DNA of 34,140 nt from Pirellulaceae bacterium (GCA_028281725.1 JANQJJ010000241.1:1-34140), one strand, 5' to 3'; positions 24,946 to 33,966 are shown, numbered from the stretch's first letter. Program-made: numbers and translations. Notes: a model not told the origin generated them from the sequence alone.

Positions 24946-26283
24946 TCAATTTGACTCCGCTCGGGGCTGAGGGCGTACGTGAGCTGTACGGATTTCTTGC
25001 GTTTGAACCGTTTCCACCGCAGCCGGCGGATGCATGTAGGAGTCGATTTTGCCAGGTAGATCCACCAGGGCTGTCTTGCCCGCCATGGCGATCAGCGTCA
25101 CCAGTCCGATTGATCCAAGACCGACCGTCACAGGGCCGTTGACATGCTCGCCCATGATATCCCGCGAACTGGTCAGCCACAACAGAACTCCAGCCACCAG
25201 CGGCGCCGCCACTACCGTAACGGCCTGGGCCGCGATGATGGTCGGAGTTCGATCAAAATTGAACATCAATACGGCGACACCAACGAGCATGCCCGTCAAC
25301 AGCGCGGCCGTCGTCATGACCCTGGGACCGGTGTCACTTGGTTTGGAGCCCCATCCCAGGCCATCCGCCGCCATAAATCCTCCGATCATCGAGTTGACCA
25401 AAAAGGAGGAATAGGCGGCGGAGAATAGCCCCACGCAAAAGATGATTTTGGCCGTCGGTCCAAAGGTTGCCTCCAGTGACGTGGCCACGGCAATCGGGTT
25501 GCTCAGTTCGACCGTCTGGCCTGTGTACAAGCCTGCGGCCGCTGTCGACATCAGCATGACCGTGATCAGAAACATAATCACCGATCCAATTCTGGCGTCG
25601 ATCAGGCCGCTACTTAAATCGGTAAGCTTCCAGCCTTTTTGCCTCACCAGGTAGGCTTGATAAAAGGCCGCGGTAATCACGAAGGTGGTGCCGACCAGTC
25701 CCAGGATAGGTAACATCTCGCCGGAGTTGCCAAGCGACGGCACAAATCCTTTTGCCATCGCAGCCACATTGGGCCTCAGGCGCAACAGATTGATTGCGAA
25801 GCAGATCAGCATCAGCGCGACGAAGGCCGTCATGACTCTTTCGAGCACACGGTACATATCCTTAAAAACGAACAGGAAGGAGATCGCCAGCAGATTGAAC
25901 AGGATCACCAGGCCGGTGACGACGGACTTGGATTCGATGAATGCCTCAAACGCCGCCGCGACTCCAATATTGTTTCCGGACTGAAAGGCGGCGGAAATGA
26001 AAAAGACGCCCATGCCCACCAGCACCGCGAGCCATTTTCCGGCCTTCTTACGAATTAAGTCGCCAGGAGCGCTCGATGCCACCACACCTAGCTTGGCGCC
26101 GAGGGTCATGAAGAGCACCATGAAGGCGACCGAAATGATGACTACCCAGAGCATCGCATACTGGTCGTTCGCGCCGATTTTTGAACTGGTCATAATGCTT
26201 CCCGGGCCGATCACCACACAGGCAGTGATCAGGCCAGGTCCAATTCGCCGGTACCACGGTTGGGCAATCGTCTCTTCAGCCAT
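24946..26283 (-). CDS. Nramp (SLC11)-family transporter with altered metal-site motifs
   Basis: I start at ATG 26283 (MAEETIAQPWYRRIGPGLI), the usual Nramp beginning, giving 445 residues; the 36 earlier track residues are polar. About eleven spans with the family's order are seen. Span 1 reads IGPGLITACVVIGPGSIMTSS, where canonical transporters have DPGN: here GPGS. Span 6 reads GTTFVITAAFYQAYLV, where the family has MPH: here the aligned positions are VIT. The Asp, Asn, Met and His that hold Mn2+/Fe2+ are therefore all missing. The transported ion or solute may not be a transition metal; Nramp-related branches with changed specificity are known. It precedes the PhyH gene and begins about 130 bases from the palindromic repeat. 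Confidence 0.85.
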   Translation of the reverse strand: MAEETIAQPWYRRIGPGLITACVVIGPGSIMTSSKIGANDQYAMLWVVIISVAFMVLFMTLGAKLGVVASSAPGDLIRKKAGKWLAVLVGMGVFFISAAFQSGNNIGVAAAFEAFIESKSVVTGLVILFNLLAISFLFVFKDMYRVLERVMTAFVALMLICFAINLLRLRPNVAAMAKGFVPSLGNSGEMLPILGLVGTTFVITAAFYQAYLVRQKGWKLTDLSSGLIDARIGSVIMFLITVMLMSTAAAGLYTGQTVELSNPIAVATSLEATFGPTAKIIFCVGLFSAAYSSFLVNSMIGGFMAADGLGWGSKPSDTGPRVMTTAALLTGMLVGVAVLMFNFDRTPTIIAAQAVTVVAAPLVAGVLLWLTSSRDIMGEHVNGPVTVGLGSIGLVTLIAMAGKTALVDLPGKIDSYMHPPAAVETVQTQEIRTAHVRPQPRAESN

Positions 26284-26416
26284 CAATGGGTCTCTTACGT
26301 GTCTGGAGAATGTTTCGGTTGACTGCGACGCTACGAGTGCCCAGTCGCTTGGTCCTTGGCGGCACATGCCCTCAGTCCGTACAACTCGCACCAGCCGCTT
26401 CGTCAGCTAAGACGCC

Positions 26417-26553
26417 CTAGTGCTTTGTCAACACTAAAGACTTGGGTAAAGGGGTCAGGAGTCAATCGTGCACAGCACCCGAAGGGCCGCTGGCGGCAAT
26501 TGACTCCTGACCCCTTTACCCGACCCAAAGATTAAGCTTTGACAGACCACTAG
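26417..26553. repeat. Palindromic MITE/REP-like element (137 bp)
   Basis: Two perfect 23-base inverted arms (26444-26466 and 26499-26521), beginning GGGTAAAGGGGTCAGG, flank a 32-base loop. Outside them the ends CTAGTG...TTTGTCAA and TTTGACA...CACTAG continue an imperfect palindrome out to CTAG on both sides, and AAAG-CTTGGG / CCCAAAG match as well. The GGGGTCAGGAGTC core resembles the repeats seen around IS200-like Y1 (RAYT) transposases. It carries no coding sequence. It lies in the upstream region of the Nramp-like gene. Confidence 0.75.
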
Positions 26554-26808
26554 CAACCGATTTGCCTCGGCGGTGCCCCATACCGAAAGCAGAAGAGCAA
26601 TTGTGTGCAGCTTTCGGATGCATCGCTCGACTGCTTCCAGCGGTCGCGTTTCCTGCTGGCAGCAAAAGAGACCGCCCCTGAAGAGTACCTGGATTCCCTT
26701 CTGGGCCGGAGCACGCGATGGTCAGCCGAACGCTCAGGTGCTGATGGAATCAGCTACCGCAAAATGCCACGCCCCACCCAGATCGACCTCGAGATCCACA
26801 AAGCGTAC
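26554..26808. other. Intergenic stretch, nothing recognised
   Basis: About 255 bases between the repeat and the end of the M28 peptidase gene. The track frames 26573..26932 and 26605..26913 run into the peptidase gene antisense. Their non-overlapping part resembles nothing I know. No hairpin with T-run was seen. Confidence 0.5.
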
Positions 26809-28662
26809 TTATCCGTTCCGTGGCGGCCCGGTGAGCATCACCTTGAGCGTTACGTCCATGTCCCCCCGTTTGATGATCACGTTGACTTCGTCGCCGGGTT
26901 TCCGTTGCCGTAAGATGGCGGGCAGGTCTTGAACGCGCGCCACGTCCTTGTCCTCGATTTTGATGATGACGTCTCCCGCCTTCATGCCCGCTTTGGACGC
27001 CGGTGAGTTCGGGGCGACATCTTGAATTCCAGCCCCCGCGACCGCGTTGTCGAAGTCCAACATCACACCAAGGTAAACCACACCCTGACGTCTGCGTGGA
27101 GCCACTTTGACGAATGTCGGTCGCTCGGACAATTCGACGATCTCGCGAATCACACGCTCGGCCAAGTCGATTGTGGTCGCCGTACCCGCGACGTCGATCG
27201 TTTCGAAATCGTCGTCAGGCGTGTGGTACAGGTCCGTCAACCCCGTGTGGAAGAACATGATCGGGATGTCCTTGCGATAGAAGCCAGCATGATCACTGCC
27301 GCCCACGGACTGGCTCTGCTTCAATTTGAATTCGGCACCTTCTGTTGCTCGCGCGAGCAATTCTGGGAACTCTTTCGCCGTGTTGGCTCCACCAAGCGTG
27401 AGGCCCTGCTTCCCGTACATGCCGATCATGTCAAAGTTGATCATGGCGACCGTCTTGTCCAAAGGAATGGCTGGGTTCGCGAGGTAGTGGTTGCTGCCGA
27501 GAATCCCTCGCTCTTCAGCCGTAAATCCAATAAATACAACCCGCCGCTTCAATTTTGTGGCGCTGAGCCGACGGGCAAGCTCCATGACCGCCGCAGTCCC
27601 GGTCGCATTGTCATCGGCACCATTGTGGACCGCACGCTGATTTGGCCGTCGCGAACCGAACGGACCCATTCCAAGATGATCGTAGTGGGCACCGACGACA
27701 ATCGTCTCATCCGCCAATGGCCCCTCACCTTCGAGAATCCCGATGACGTTGCTGACACCAGCACGGATCTCATCAAACTTGCTGCCAACTTCCGCTGTGA
27801 TGTCCAGTGGTTGGGAAAGCGGCTGAAGGTCGGAGTCGATCTGGTCGGCGATCTCTTTCACCGTCTTCAGTTCCTTGTCGCCCGCTTTCACGGGGTGCTT
27901 TTCCAGCAGCTCGTTTAATCGTTGCTTGGTCATGTGGAAAAAGGGAATGCCAGCGCCTCGCGAGCCAAACCCCGCCGGGTGGCTCAACTCATCAGGTTTT
28001 TCGTGGGTTGAGTGCGGGTCATTGACCATAACGATCGCGGCGGCCTTCGCTTTTTTGGCGGCGTCCAGCTTCGTGCGGATGAATGCGTGCTGGCTGGTCC
28101 GCTTGCCATCGAAGACGCTCGTATCGTCGCCTTGTTGCGGCTCGCGACGAATTACGACGACAATCTTTCCTTCAACATCAATGCCTTCATAGTCGCTGTA
28201 TTTCAACCTGGGCGCGTTGATGCCGTAACCGACAAACACCACCTCCGCGTTGGCATTGCCGCTACCGCCTGCCGCCAGTGGCTGAAAATCCTCTCCAGCC
28301 TTAAGCTCGATGATTCCACGTTGCGTTTTAAAGACAAGCTTCGTGTCCTTCTCGATCACTTTAGTGTCAACAGGAATCTCGAACGGCTTGCGGTAGGTTC
28401 CGTCGTCTCCACCGCCGATAAGGCCAGCCTCCGCAAACACTTCCTCGATGCGTTTTGCCGCAAGCTCCAACCCTTTAGTTTGAGGACCGCGCCCCTCCAA
28501 CTCATCCGACGCCAGATAACGAATGTCATCACCGATGCGTTTGACAGCAGCGGATTCCGCATCGATGGCAATATTTGAGGCGGAGAGCGTCGCGGCTTCC
28601 TGCGCGAACAGTGGAACGCAGTTGACGGAACAAAGGAAAAAAGCTACCAGTTTGAGCTTCAT
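26809..28662 (-). CDS. Exported M28 aminopeptidase with PA and PDZ domains
   Basis: ATG 28662 (MKLKLVAFFLCSVNCVPLFAQ) gives a clean signal peptide and has AGGA 8 bases upstream; the track's 13 further residues are unlikely. The 617-residue enzyme has a PA-type insert (GSGNANAEVVFVGYGI...AIVMVND). The M28 zinc site follows: GAHYDHLGMG (His), HNGADDNATGTAAVMELAR (bridging Asp), GFTAEERGILGS (catalytic and zinc Glu), NFDMIGM (Asp) and GGSDHAGFY (His). A C-terminal PDZ domain follows (YLGVMLDF...VAPNSPASKAGMKAGDVIIKIED). This order is typical of planctomycete and bacteroidete exported aminopeptidases that trim peptides in the periplasm. It lies beyond the hairpin that closes the upstream operon, so it probably has its own promoter. 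Confidence 0.93.
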   Translation of the reverse strand: MKLKLVAFFLCSVNCVPLFAQEAATLSASNIAIDAESAAVKRIGDDIRYLASDELEGRGPQTKGLELAAKRIEEVFAEAGLIGGGDDGTYRKPFEIPVDTKVIEKDTKLVFKTQRGIIELKAGEDFQPLAAGGSGNANAEVVFVGYGINAPRLKYSDYEGIDVEGKIVVVIRREPQQGDDTSVFDGKRTSQHAFIRTKLDAAKKAKAAAIVMVNDPHSTHEKPDELSHPAGFGSRGAGIPFFHMTKQRLNELLEKHPVKAGDKELKTVKEIADQIDSDLQPLSQPLDITAEVGSKFDEIRAGVSNVIGILEGEGPLADETIVVGAHYDHLGMGPFGSRRPNQRAVHNGADDNATGTAAVMELARRLSATKLKRRVVFIGFTAEERGILGSNHYLANPAIPLDKTVAMINFDMIGMYGKQGLTLGGANTAKEFPELLARATEGAEFKLKQSQSVGGSDHAGFYRKDIPIMFFHTGLTDLYHTPDDDFETIDVAGTATTIDLAERVIREIVELSERPTFVKVAPRRRQGVVYLGVMLDFDNAVAGAGIQDVAPNSPASKAGMKAGDVIIKIEDKDVARVQDLPAILRQRKPGDEVNVIIKRGDMDVTLKVMLTGPPRNG

Positions 28663-28761
28663 TGTTGTTTTCCTAGACTTCTTCGTTTGAACAACGCCCA
28701 TTCAAACCGTGAATTGTTGGTTTCGGAGTGCTACGGTGGCTGACCGCACAAAGTCATCTGA

Positions 28762-28801
28762 ACTCGACTGGGGCAATAAGCATGCGATGCCCCAGTCGAG
28801 T
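28762..28801 (-). terminator. Strong 14-bp hairpin after the MBL/membrane-protein operon
   Basis: ACTCGACTGGGGCA (28762-28775) and its exact complement (28788-28801) are separated by 12 bases that include GCATGC. It lies about 117 bases beyond the membrane-protein stop and 100 bases before the M28 start. The stem is perfect and GC-rich. There is no long T-run, so termination may need a factor, or it may act as an mRNA 3' stabiliser. Confidence 0.55.
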
Positions 28802-28917
28802 GTGAGGAGAACCTACAGCAACCACGGCGCCGACTGCAACCAGCGTGACCTTGAAATGCCCCGCATGCGCTGAGTTGCCAGAATCGGGTCCTCAAATCTG
28901 CGATCACAGTATAGCGA

Positions 28918-30822
28918 TCACTGCGCGAGTTGGGTCGAAGTATCCACTGACTTCTGGGTAAAGGCTTCCATCTCCACCAATTTCCAATGTTCGCCTGTGT
29001 CACGAACATCAAAACGGGCTCGGTAAACCACGTCCCGCTCGTGGACATGCCCCCAATGTTCAACGCGCCCCAACACCTTCCAAGAACAATTGACTCCAAA
29101 ACCGTCTGGATCCTGCCGTTGCAAGTTTTTCGAAGCGGGCGTTGTCCGACTGACGTCAAGCCTCTGTACCAAGTCGATCCGCGCCGTGGCGCCGCCGTCA
29201 TCCTCGGTCGCGAGTCCCTGACGTATCTCCAAATAGATTCGGCGTAAGAGATCTCCTTCAACGCTCGTTGCCAACCCGTCGTAAATCGACTCTTCGGTGC
29301 GACGTCGGAAAGCCGCATAGACGTTGTCATGCAGTTGCTCAAACACGTCCTCGGCAACTTTGTCGGTCACGGGCAAATGGGACGGCATTGCCAGGCGGTC
29401 GCCAACCTGTCCCCAAACAACTCCAGCGACGATCGTGCAAAGTCCCGCCGCAACGGCTAATCGAACTCGACGCATTGCAGCCGACGCCAGGGCGGCTATC
29501 GCGCAGAGGCCCCCAACAATTACCACCGCGACGGACAACCATTTCGAATCGGACTTTTGCCGCGTCGCCACCACGGGAGCGATGGGAGCAGGCGAACGCC
29601 ATTCTTTGGGGCGAGTCCACTTGAGTACGTTGCGCTGCCCGAGTCGGCTCAAGTTCTCACGAACTGGCTTGCCTTGCCCCATGATTGCCGCAGAGACGGA
29701 CCAAACAGCGTTGTTGAACCGATTCCAAGTCAGCTCCATCGATTGTGGCGCCTCGTCCGATCGGTAGCTCAGGATCAGCGCGACTCTCGCGTTCGCAACC
29801 GGTACAACTCGACGCTTCGACGGGATGGCAAAGTCGGTCATGTCCAAGCCGTAGAAATCGCATCGCTGGACGATCGGCTTGCGCAGCATGCCGTCAATCT
29901 TCAATGGATTTCCAGAAGCGAAGTAGCCTTCAATCTGCTGCCGCGCCAAATCCTGTTCCGTCAGATCCAGCAGAGGATCGTCGTCGCGGGTCAGGAGCAG
30001 ATCTTCATCTAACGATAGATATGGGGCCAAGATTTCGTGGCGAACTTCAAAGTCGTCAATGTAAAGAAACGAGTAAACTCGACTGTAATTTGTGATTCCC
30101 AATAGCGACTGCTTCTCGCGCTGCTCCCACTGGCGGCGTTCTTCGTCACTGGCCTCTGGTGACAAAGGTGGACTATCCCAATTGACTCTCATCGAATAGG
30201 GCACGTGTGGCAGCAGAGTGTGTTCCAGCGCCGCTCCGCCGCCTTGCTGTTTGATTTCCAGCTGCGTTTCGGAAGGAAGCACGGCCTCTTCGTCCGTGAA
30301 CATTTGCGTAAAGGTGAGAAACTCCGGCGGCTGGTTAAACACGTACTGAAGCTCAAAGACCAATTGATGGCCCATCAGATCCGACAGCGGAACACCTTCT
30401 GCCGGCAGTTCGTACGCGGCGACGCCCACACCTTGTGCCATGAATCGATTTCCCTCGACATCGGTGATTTCAAATCGCTGAGCCAGGAACTGCTCGTGCA
30501 GTTGGATGCCCTGGCGAATCACCGATAGGTCCAGGAAGTCCTCGCGATTGGGTTGTAGTTGATGAAAAAGGTAGAGATCCTCAAGGAATACTTCGATCCG
30601 CACATCTGCCGACTCGGGTGTCAAGTAAACCGAGGCCCGCGTGATCGAGATCGGATGCGAAGCTTGCGCTTCCTCGGCCACATGGTCAGCATCTGCCATC
30701 GACCCGGCAACCGCCAATACCCAGACCGTGGCTGAGAAGACCAGCGCGCGGCTTGACCGAGACGGCAGACAGTGGCGTTTTTCACAGACGAGTTTGCGAT
30801 CGAACCAAGCGGACGGGCTCAC
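28918..30822 (-). CDS. Exported membrane protein of unknown function
   Basis: A 634-residue protein starting at GTG 30822, which overlaps the TGA of the metallo-beta-lactamase-fold gene (GTGA), so the two are probably coupled. A signal peptide (ALVFSATVWVLAVAGSMADA) is followed by an extracytoplasmic beta-rich region of about 380 residues (ISITRASVYLTPESADVRIEVFLEDLYLF...). Two adjacent spans follow (LSVAVVIVGGLCAIAALA and LAVAAGLCTIVAGVVWG). The last 150 residues (DNVYAAFRRRTEESIYDGLATSVEGDLL, then SWKVLGRVEHWGHVHERDVVYRARFDV...HWKLVEM) look like an NTF2-like alpha+beta domain. By topology this last domain is on the same side as the N-terminal one. I do not recognise the family; it looks planctomycete-specific. 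Confidence 0.75.
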   Translation of the reverse strand: MSPSAWFDRKLVCEKRHCLPSRSSRALVFSATVWVLAVAGSMADADHVAEEAQASHPISITRASVYLTPESADVRIEVFLEDLYLFHQLQPNREDFLDLSVIRQGIQLHEQFLAQRFEITDVEGNRFMAQGVGVAAYELPAEGVPLSDLMGHQLVFELQYVFNQPPEFLTFTQMFTDEEAVLPSETQLEIKQQGGGAALEHTLLPHVPYSMRVNWDSPPLSPEASDEERRQWEQREKQSLLGITNYSRVYSFLYIDDFEVRHEILAPYLSLDEDLLLTRDDDPLLDLTEQDLARQQIEGYFASGNPLKIDGMLRKPIVQRCDFYGLDMTDFAIPSKRRVVPVANARVALILSYRSDEAPQSMELTWNRFNNAVWSVSAAIMGQGKPVRENLSRLGQRNVLKWTRPKEWRSPAPIAPVVATRQKSDSKWLSVAVVIVGGLCAIAALASAAMRRVRLAVAAGLCTIVAGVVWGQVGDRLAMPSHLPVTDKVAEDVFEQLHDNVYAAFRRRTEESIYDGLATSVEGDLLRRIYLEIRQGLATEDDGGATARIDLVQRLDVSRTTPASKNLQRQDPDGFGVNCSWKVLGRVEHWGHVHERDVVYRARFDVRDTGEHWKLVEMEAFTQKSVDTSTQLAQ

Positions 30823-32738
30823 CTTGCCGGCTCCTGGTATGTCAAATATGCGTCACACCATTCGCGAACATGCATTCCGTCGGTTTGAATGTCCGCCGTC
30901 AGGACTCGCCAAGAAGGTCCTTCCCAAGTACCTGTCGCTTTAATTCGTATTGATGCCTTCCCGATCTTCCCTGGCTGAACCGTAATCACTGGGGACAATG
31001 CGTCGGATGTAGCGACGTTTTCTGGAAGGTTGAACGTGAGCTCGTACCTGCGAGGATGGTTCGAATGATTCACGACGCGCAGCTCCATTCTCTTCACTTC
31101 GCTTTCTGACAAAGCCTCACTCCGCGGATAGAGAGCAGCCCATTGCTCGTCCACAGCGTAGTTGGTGTCATCCCAGGCGACTGTTTCGCGAATCAAGTCT
31201 CGCCGCTTTCGGTACCGGCTCGTCAAATAGTCCATCTCCTTTTTGTTGAATTGAAAGACGTGGCGAATGTGCTCGTTGATCAACCAACAGTCGCCCGCGT
31301 CCCCCACTTTCTTGAGGCAAAGCAGGTATCCTTCGTCGTCATGGAGCAGGTTTCGATTGAGAACGCAGTAGTCATCGAACCCTGAGGGAGCGAAGGCGTC
31401 TCCGATAAAGAAGACCGGCTTCTCTCCCGGTTTCTCGACCAGCATCGCCCCATGATAGTACGCTTGGCCCGGGAAGAAATGGAATGTAAACGTGTATTCA
31501 TGCCACTTCATCCTGGCGCCATCGCCCATCCTCTTCACACTCTTAATCGGGTTTCCGGTCATCGCGGGCAAATGATAGGCCGCCGGACGTTCGAGCACAT
31601 CCGAGTATTGTTCGGTGGCGTAAACAGGACACTGGAACGCCTCGGCCGCTTCCTGAACGGCATCAGTGTGGTCATCGTGAAAATGAGTGACAAAAATGCC
31701 TTCCACGTTGTCCACTGCCTCTTGATTGATCAAGTCTTGAATCGCCTCGATCACTCGGTTCGAACCACAGTCGAGCAAAAATCCGGCGCCAGTGTCCGAC
31801 AAGATCAACCGGCTTGTGGAGTTTTCGTAGATCCAATTCGGTGTCTTCTCATGCTTGCAGTACGGCATCAACTCAATCTTTGCGTCGCGCCCCAAAACAC
31901 GTTGCCCGCACGCTCGCATCCGGTCCTCTTTGAAGTACCAATGCAAAGCGTTGGTTGATAGGTAGTTGTGGTAGATCGACTGCACGCGCCCGCGAAGCTT
32001 CGCGGCAGCTGCCGACGGGTCATGAATGATTGGCCCACGCGCGGGAACTGCCACATCCAGCTTAGCGCCGATGATGCGATCCAAACTGGCGACGAGGTCG
32101 GCTAGCCTCGCCCCGTAGCCATGATAGCCGCGAATCTGCGCCGCTGGGATGGCGTCTTGATAGCTGTACAAATCGAGCAGCTTGCCATCGCCGTAGATTA
32201 GATCCCCGATAAAACCAATGCGTTTGCCATCCAACTCCGCCACGTAACTGACCGCCCCGCGTGTGAAACCTGGCGTCTCCAGAACTTCAAACGAAGTTCC
32301 TGAAAGCCGAATCTTATCTCCGGCTTGGACCCACCGTTTAACAGGCCAGGAATTGGCCGGAACTTTTGTCGTTTGTTGGGCATAGTCGTGGTAGCGTGCG
32401 ACCGGAAATCGTCCCCAGTACTCGGCTCCCTTTTCCAACAAATCACGTTCCCTCGCCGGAGCGATTACTTCGGCCGATTCGGCAGCCTTTCTCGCCCTCC
32501 AAACCACGTCCCGGCGGCCGTGAGTGAGTAAGACCTGATTGACTGGTTGATCCCAACCATAGACGGCGACCGCCCCCAGAGTCGAGCGAACACACACCGC
32601 ATTGATAGCGCCAAGTTCTACTTCGCATGACTTGGTTAACTGTATCACCTCGGCAGGCAACCGCTCCCAAGACGTCAGTGTCGTCATACACAGAACGGCC
32701 GCTAGAACGGCGCGACGAGGAGGTTGCATGAATGTCAC
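30819..32738 (-). CDS. Exported tandem metallo-beta-lactamase-fold protein
   Basis: A 639-residue protein with a signal peptide (AVLAAVLCMTTLTSWERLPA). Residues of about 320-500 are a complete MBL-fold hydrolase: VTHFHDDHTDAV (HxHxDH, 353-358), a second-site YYHGA (His 429), FFIGDAF (Asp 447) and INEHI (His 490). Residues of about 35-250 repeat the fold in degenerate form: LLTHGRRDVVW where HxHxDH is expected, LETPGFTRGAVSYV where TPGHTxGS is expected, RIGFIGDLIYG, and VPARGPII. The first copy therefore keeps one His and the GD but has lost most ligands. A C-terminal beta-sandwich (VVNHSNHPRRYELTFNLPENV...) follows. The substrate is unknown. It is coupled to the membrane protein downstream by a 4-base overlap. 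Confidence 0.85.
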   Translation of the reverse strand: MTFMQPPRRAVLAAVLCMTTLTSWERLPAEVIQLTKSCEVELGAINAVCVRSTLGAVAVYGWDQPVNQVLLTHGRRDVVWRARKAAESAEVIAPARERDLLEKGAEYWGRFPVARYHDYAQQTTKVPANSWPVKRWVQAGDKIRLSGTSFEVLETPGFTRGAVSYVAELDGKRIGFIGDLIYGDGKLLDLYSYQDAIPAAQIRGYHGYGARLADLVASLDRIIGAKLDVAVPARGPIIHDPSAAAAKLRGRVQSIYHNYLSTNALHWYFKEDRMRACGQRVLGRDAKIELMPYCKHEKTPNWIYENSTSRLILSDTGAGFLLDCGSNRVIEAIQDLINQEAVDNVEGIFVTHFHDDHTDAVQEAAEAFQCPVYATEQYSDVLERPAAYHLPAMTGNPIKSVKRMGDGARMKWHEYTFTFHFFPGQAYYHGAMLVEKPGEKPVFFIGDAFAPSGFDDYCVLNRNLLHDDEGYLLCLKKVGDAGDCWLINEHIRHVFQFNKKEMDYLTSRYRKRRDLIRETVAWDDTNYAVDEQWAALYPRSEALSESEVKRMELRVVNHSNHPRRYELTFNLPENVATSDALSPVITVQPGKIGKASIRIKATGTWEGPSWRVLTADIQTDGMHVREWCDAYLTYQEPAR

Positions 32739-32889
32739 CAGGATTTAACCGTAGCTCGGGTATGTGATTTAATTTGTTCTAACGCCGTCCTGTCACCCCG
32801 ACTGAAAGGACCAACAGCCCTACGCCAACTTCCGGCCGAGAGCTATTTCATTGGTGAGCGGGGGGTACCCAGTAATCGGTTTTCAACCT

Positions 32890-33828
32890 TCACTGGGGCC
32901 CTGCCAGTAACCGATCCAGTTTTCGGTCGAGTTGCTGGAGCATCATTGATTGATATTCTTGATGCGAGAGCAGCTGCGTTTCGCCGTAGGAAAGATACGA
33001 TTTTATTGCTTCGCCAGCGTGTCGCGAATCCGCACTGCGGCAAAACCAGGAAGCTTCGGCCAAGTCGATTGATGGCGACGTCAGGAGTTGGAAATAGTCA
33101 GCTGTGATCGGCAACCGATGCTTGATTCGGATACTGCAAATCTCAGCCAGCCGGTCCGCCGCTTTTTTGCGAGATTGCTCCACGTGCGCCTGAATCTTGG
33201 CAGGATCGCAGCCAGTCGCAGTCAAGACATCTGACTCGATGTCTTCGATAGCAATGCCGGATGAGATCCATCGTAGATCCTGCACAACGTCAAATAACTC
33301 GTACTCGGCAGTATCATCGACATCACTAAACTCGAGTGTCGAATCCATCCAGTCGTACAGTTGTCCCCAAGTCTCGAAAACAGCTGTCAGACAACGTGCA
33401 AGAGGAGTCAGTTCGCAAGTGTCTTCGTCTCCACCTTCCCACTGAGATTCCGGTGCGATAGCAGGAATCTCAGCGCCCAGGTCAAGCAATTCTTCAAGCA
33501 CATGCCACAAGTACAATGCGGGCTCGTCGTTGCTTAGATCGCGAAGTGAGTCACCCCATTCCAAATCTTTCCACAGCTCTCGAAAGTACTGATACCACGC
33601 ATCCGCGTTCTCTTTGGTCTCTGCGAACATCGCCCAGCCCTCGCTCACCGTTTCAAACAATCCGGCCAGCTTCATCAATTGCTCTTGCCGCTCCAGAGGA
33701 AGATACTCACCTCGCTTCCATTTGGTGATTTGCGCGCGGCTGACACCCAGTTTTTGGGCCAAGTCGGCTTGGTTGTAGCCACCCTTGTTTGTGATGTAAT
33801 CAATCAGATTCCTTTCACATACGCTCAT
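32890..33828 (-). CDS. XRE-family HTH transcriptional regulator
   Basis: A 312-residue protein with an N-terminal XRE helix-turn-helix (GYNQADLAQKLGVSRAQITKWKRGEYLP, residues 17-44). A long acidic helical region of about 250 residues follows (WYQYFRELWKDLEWG, YDWMDSTLEFSDVDDTAEYELFDVV) with no enzyme motif I recognise. It may bind a partner or sense a ligand. ATG 33828 has GGGGGAG at good spacing. A 10-bp palindrome lies 17 bases upstream, so it is probably autoregulated. No antitoxin-type small partner is adjacent; the divergent gene is cut by the window end. Confidence 0.85.
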   Translation of the reverse strand: MSVCERNLIDYITNKGGYNQADLAQKLGVSRAQITKWKRGEYLPLERQEQLMKLAGLFETVSEGWAMFAETKENADAWYQYFRELWKDLEWGDSLRDLSNDEPALYLWHVLEELLDLGAEIPAIAPESQWEGGDEDTCELTPLARCLTAVFETWGQLYDWMDSTLEFSDVDDTAEYELFDVVQDLRWISSGIAIEDIESDVLTATGCDPAKIQAHVEQSRKKAADRLAEICSIRIKHRLPITADYFQLLTSPSIDLAEASWFCRSADSRHAGEAIKSYLSYGETQLLSHQEYQSMMLQQLDRKLDRLLAGPQ

Positions 33829-33844
33829 AGATGCTCCCCCTTTT

Positions 33845-33883
33845 CTTGTTAAGTAAATCAGTGCGAGTAATTAACTTAACAAG
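33845..33883. promoter_or_regulatory. Palindromic operator in front of the XRE gene
   Basis: CTTGTTAAGT (33845-33854) and its exact complement ACTTAACAAG (33874-33883) lie 19 bases apart. After one mismatch the repeat continues (AAT/ATT), giving 13 of 14. The AT-rich centre with TTAATTACT suits a promoter. It sits between the XRE gene and a possible rightward gene, so one dimer or tetramer could control both. A half-site GTTAAG recurs near 33890. Confidence 0.6.
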
Positions 33884-33966
33884 ATCGACCGGTTAAGACA
33901 ACTCTTGATGGGCGTGGATTTCCGTCGTTTTTCACATCACTATTGTGGAGTGACTGGCTCTGGCCT

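Noticed and set aside
26605-26913. 102-aa plus ORF between repeat and M28 gene
   Set aside because: A third of it is antisense to the M28 PDZ domain and the rest matches nothing known; I kept the region as intergenic.
27022-27918. 298-aa plus-strand ORF
   Set aside because: Antisense to the M28 peptidase, which shows all five zinc-site motifs.
28731-29357. 208-aa minus ORF
   Set aside because: A different frame of the exported membrane-protein gene; tryptophan/arginine-rich composition typical of shadows.
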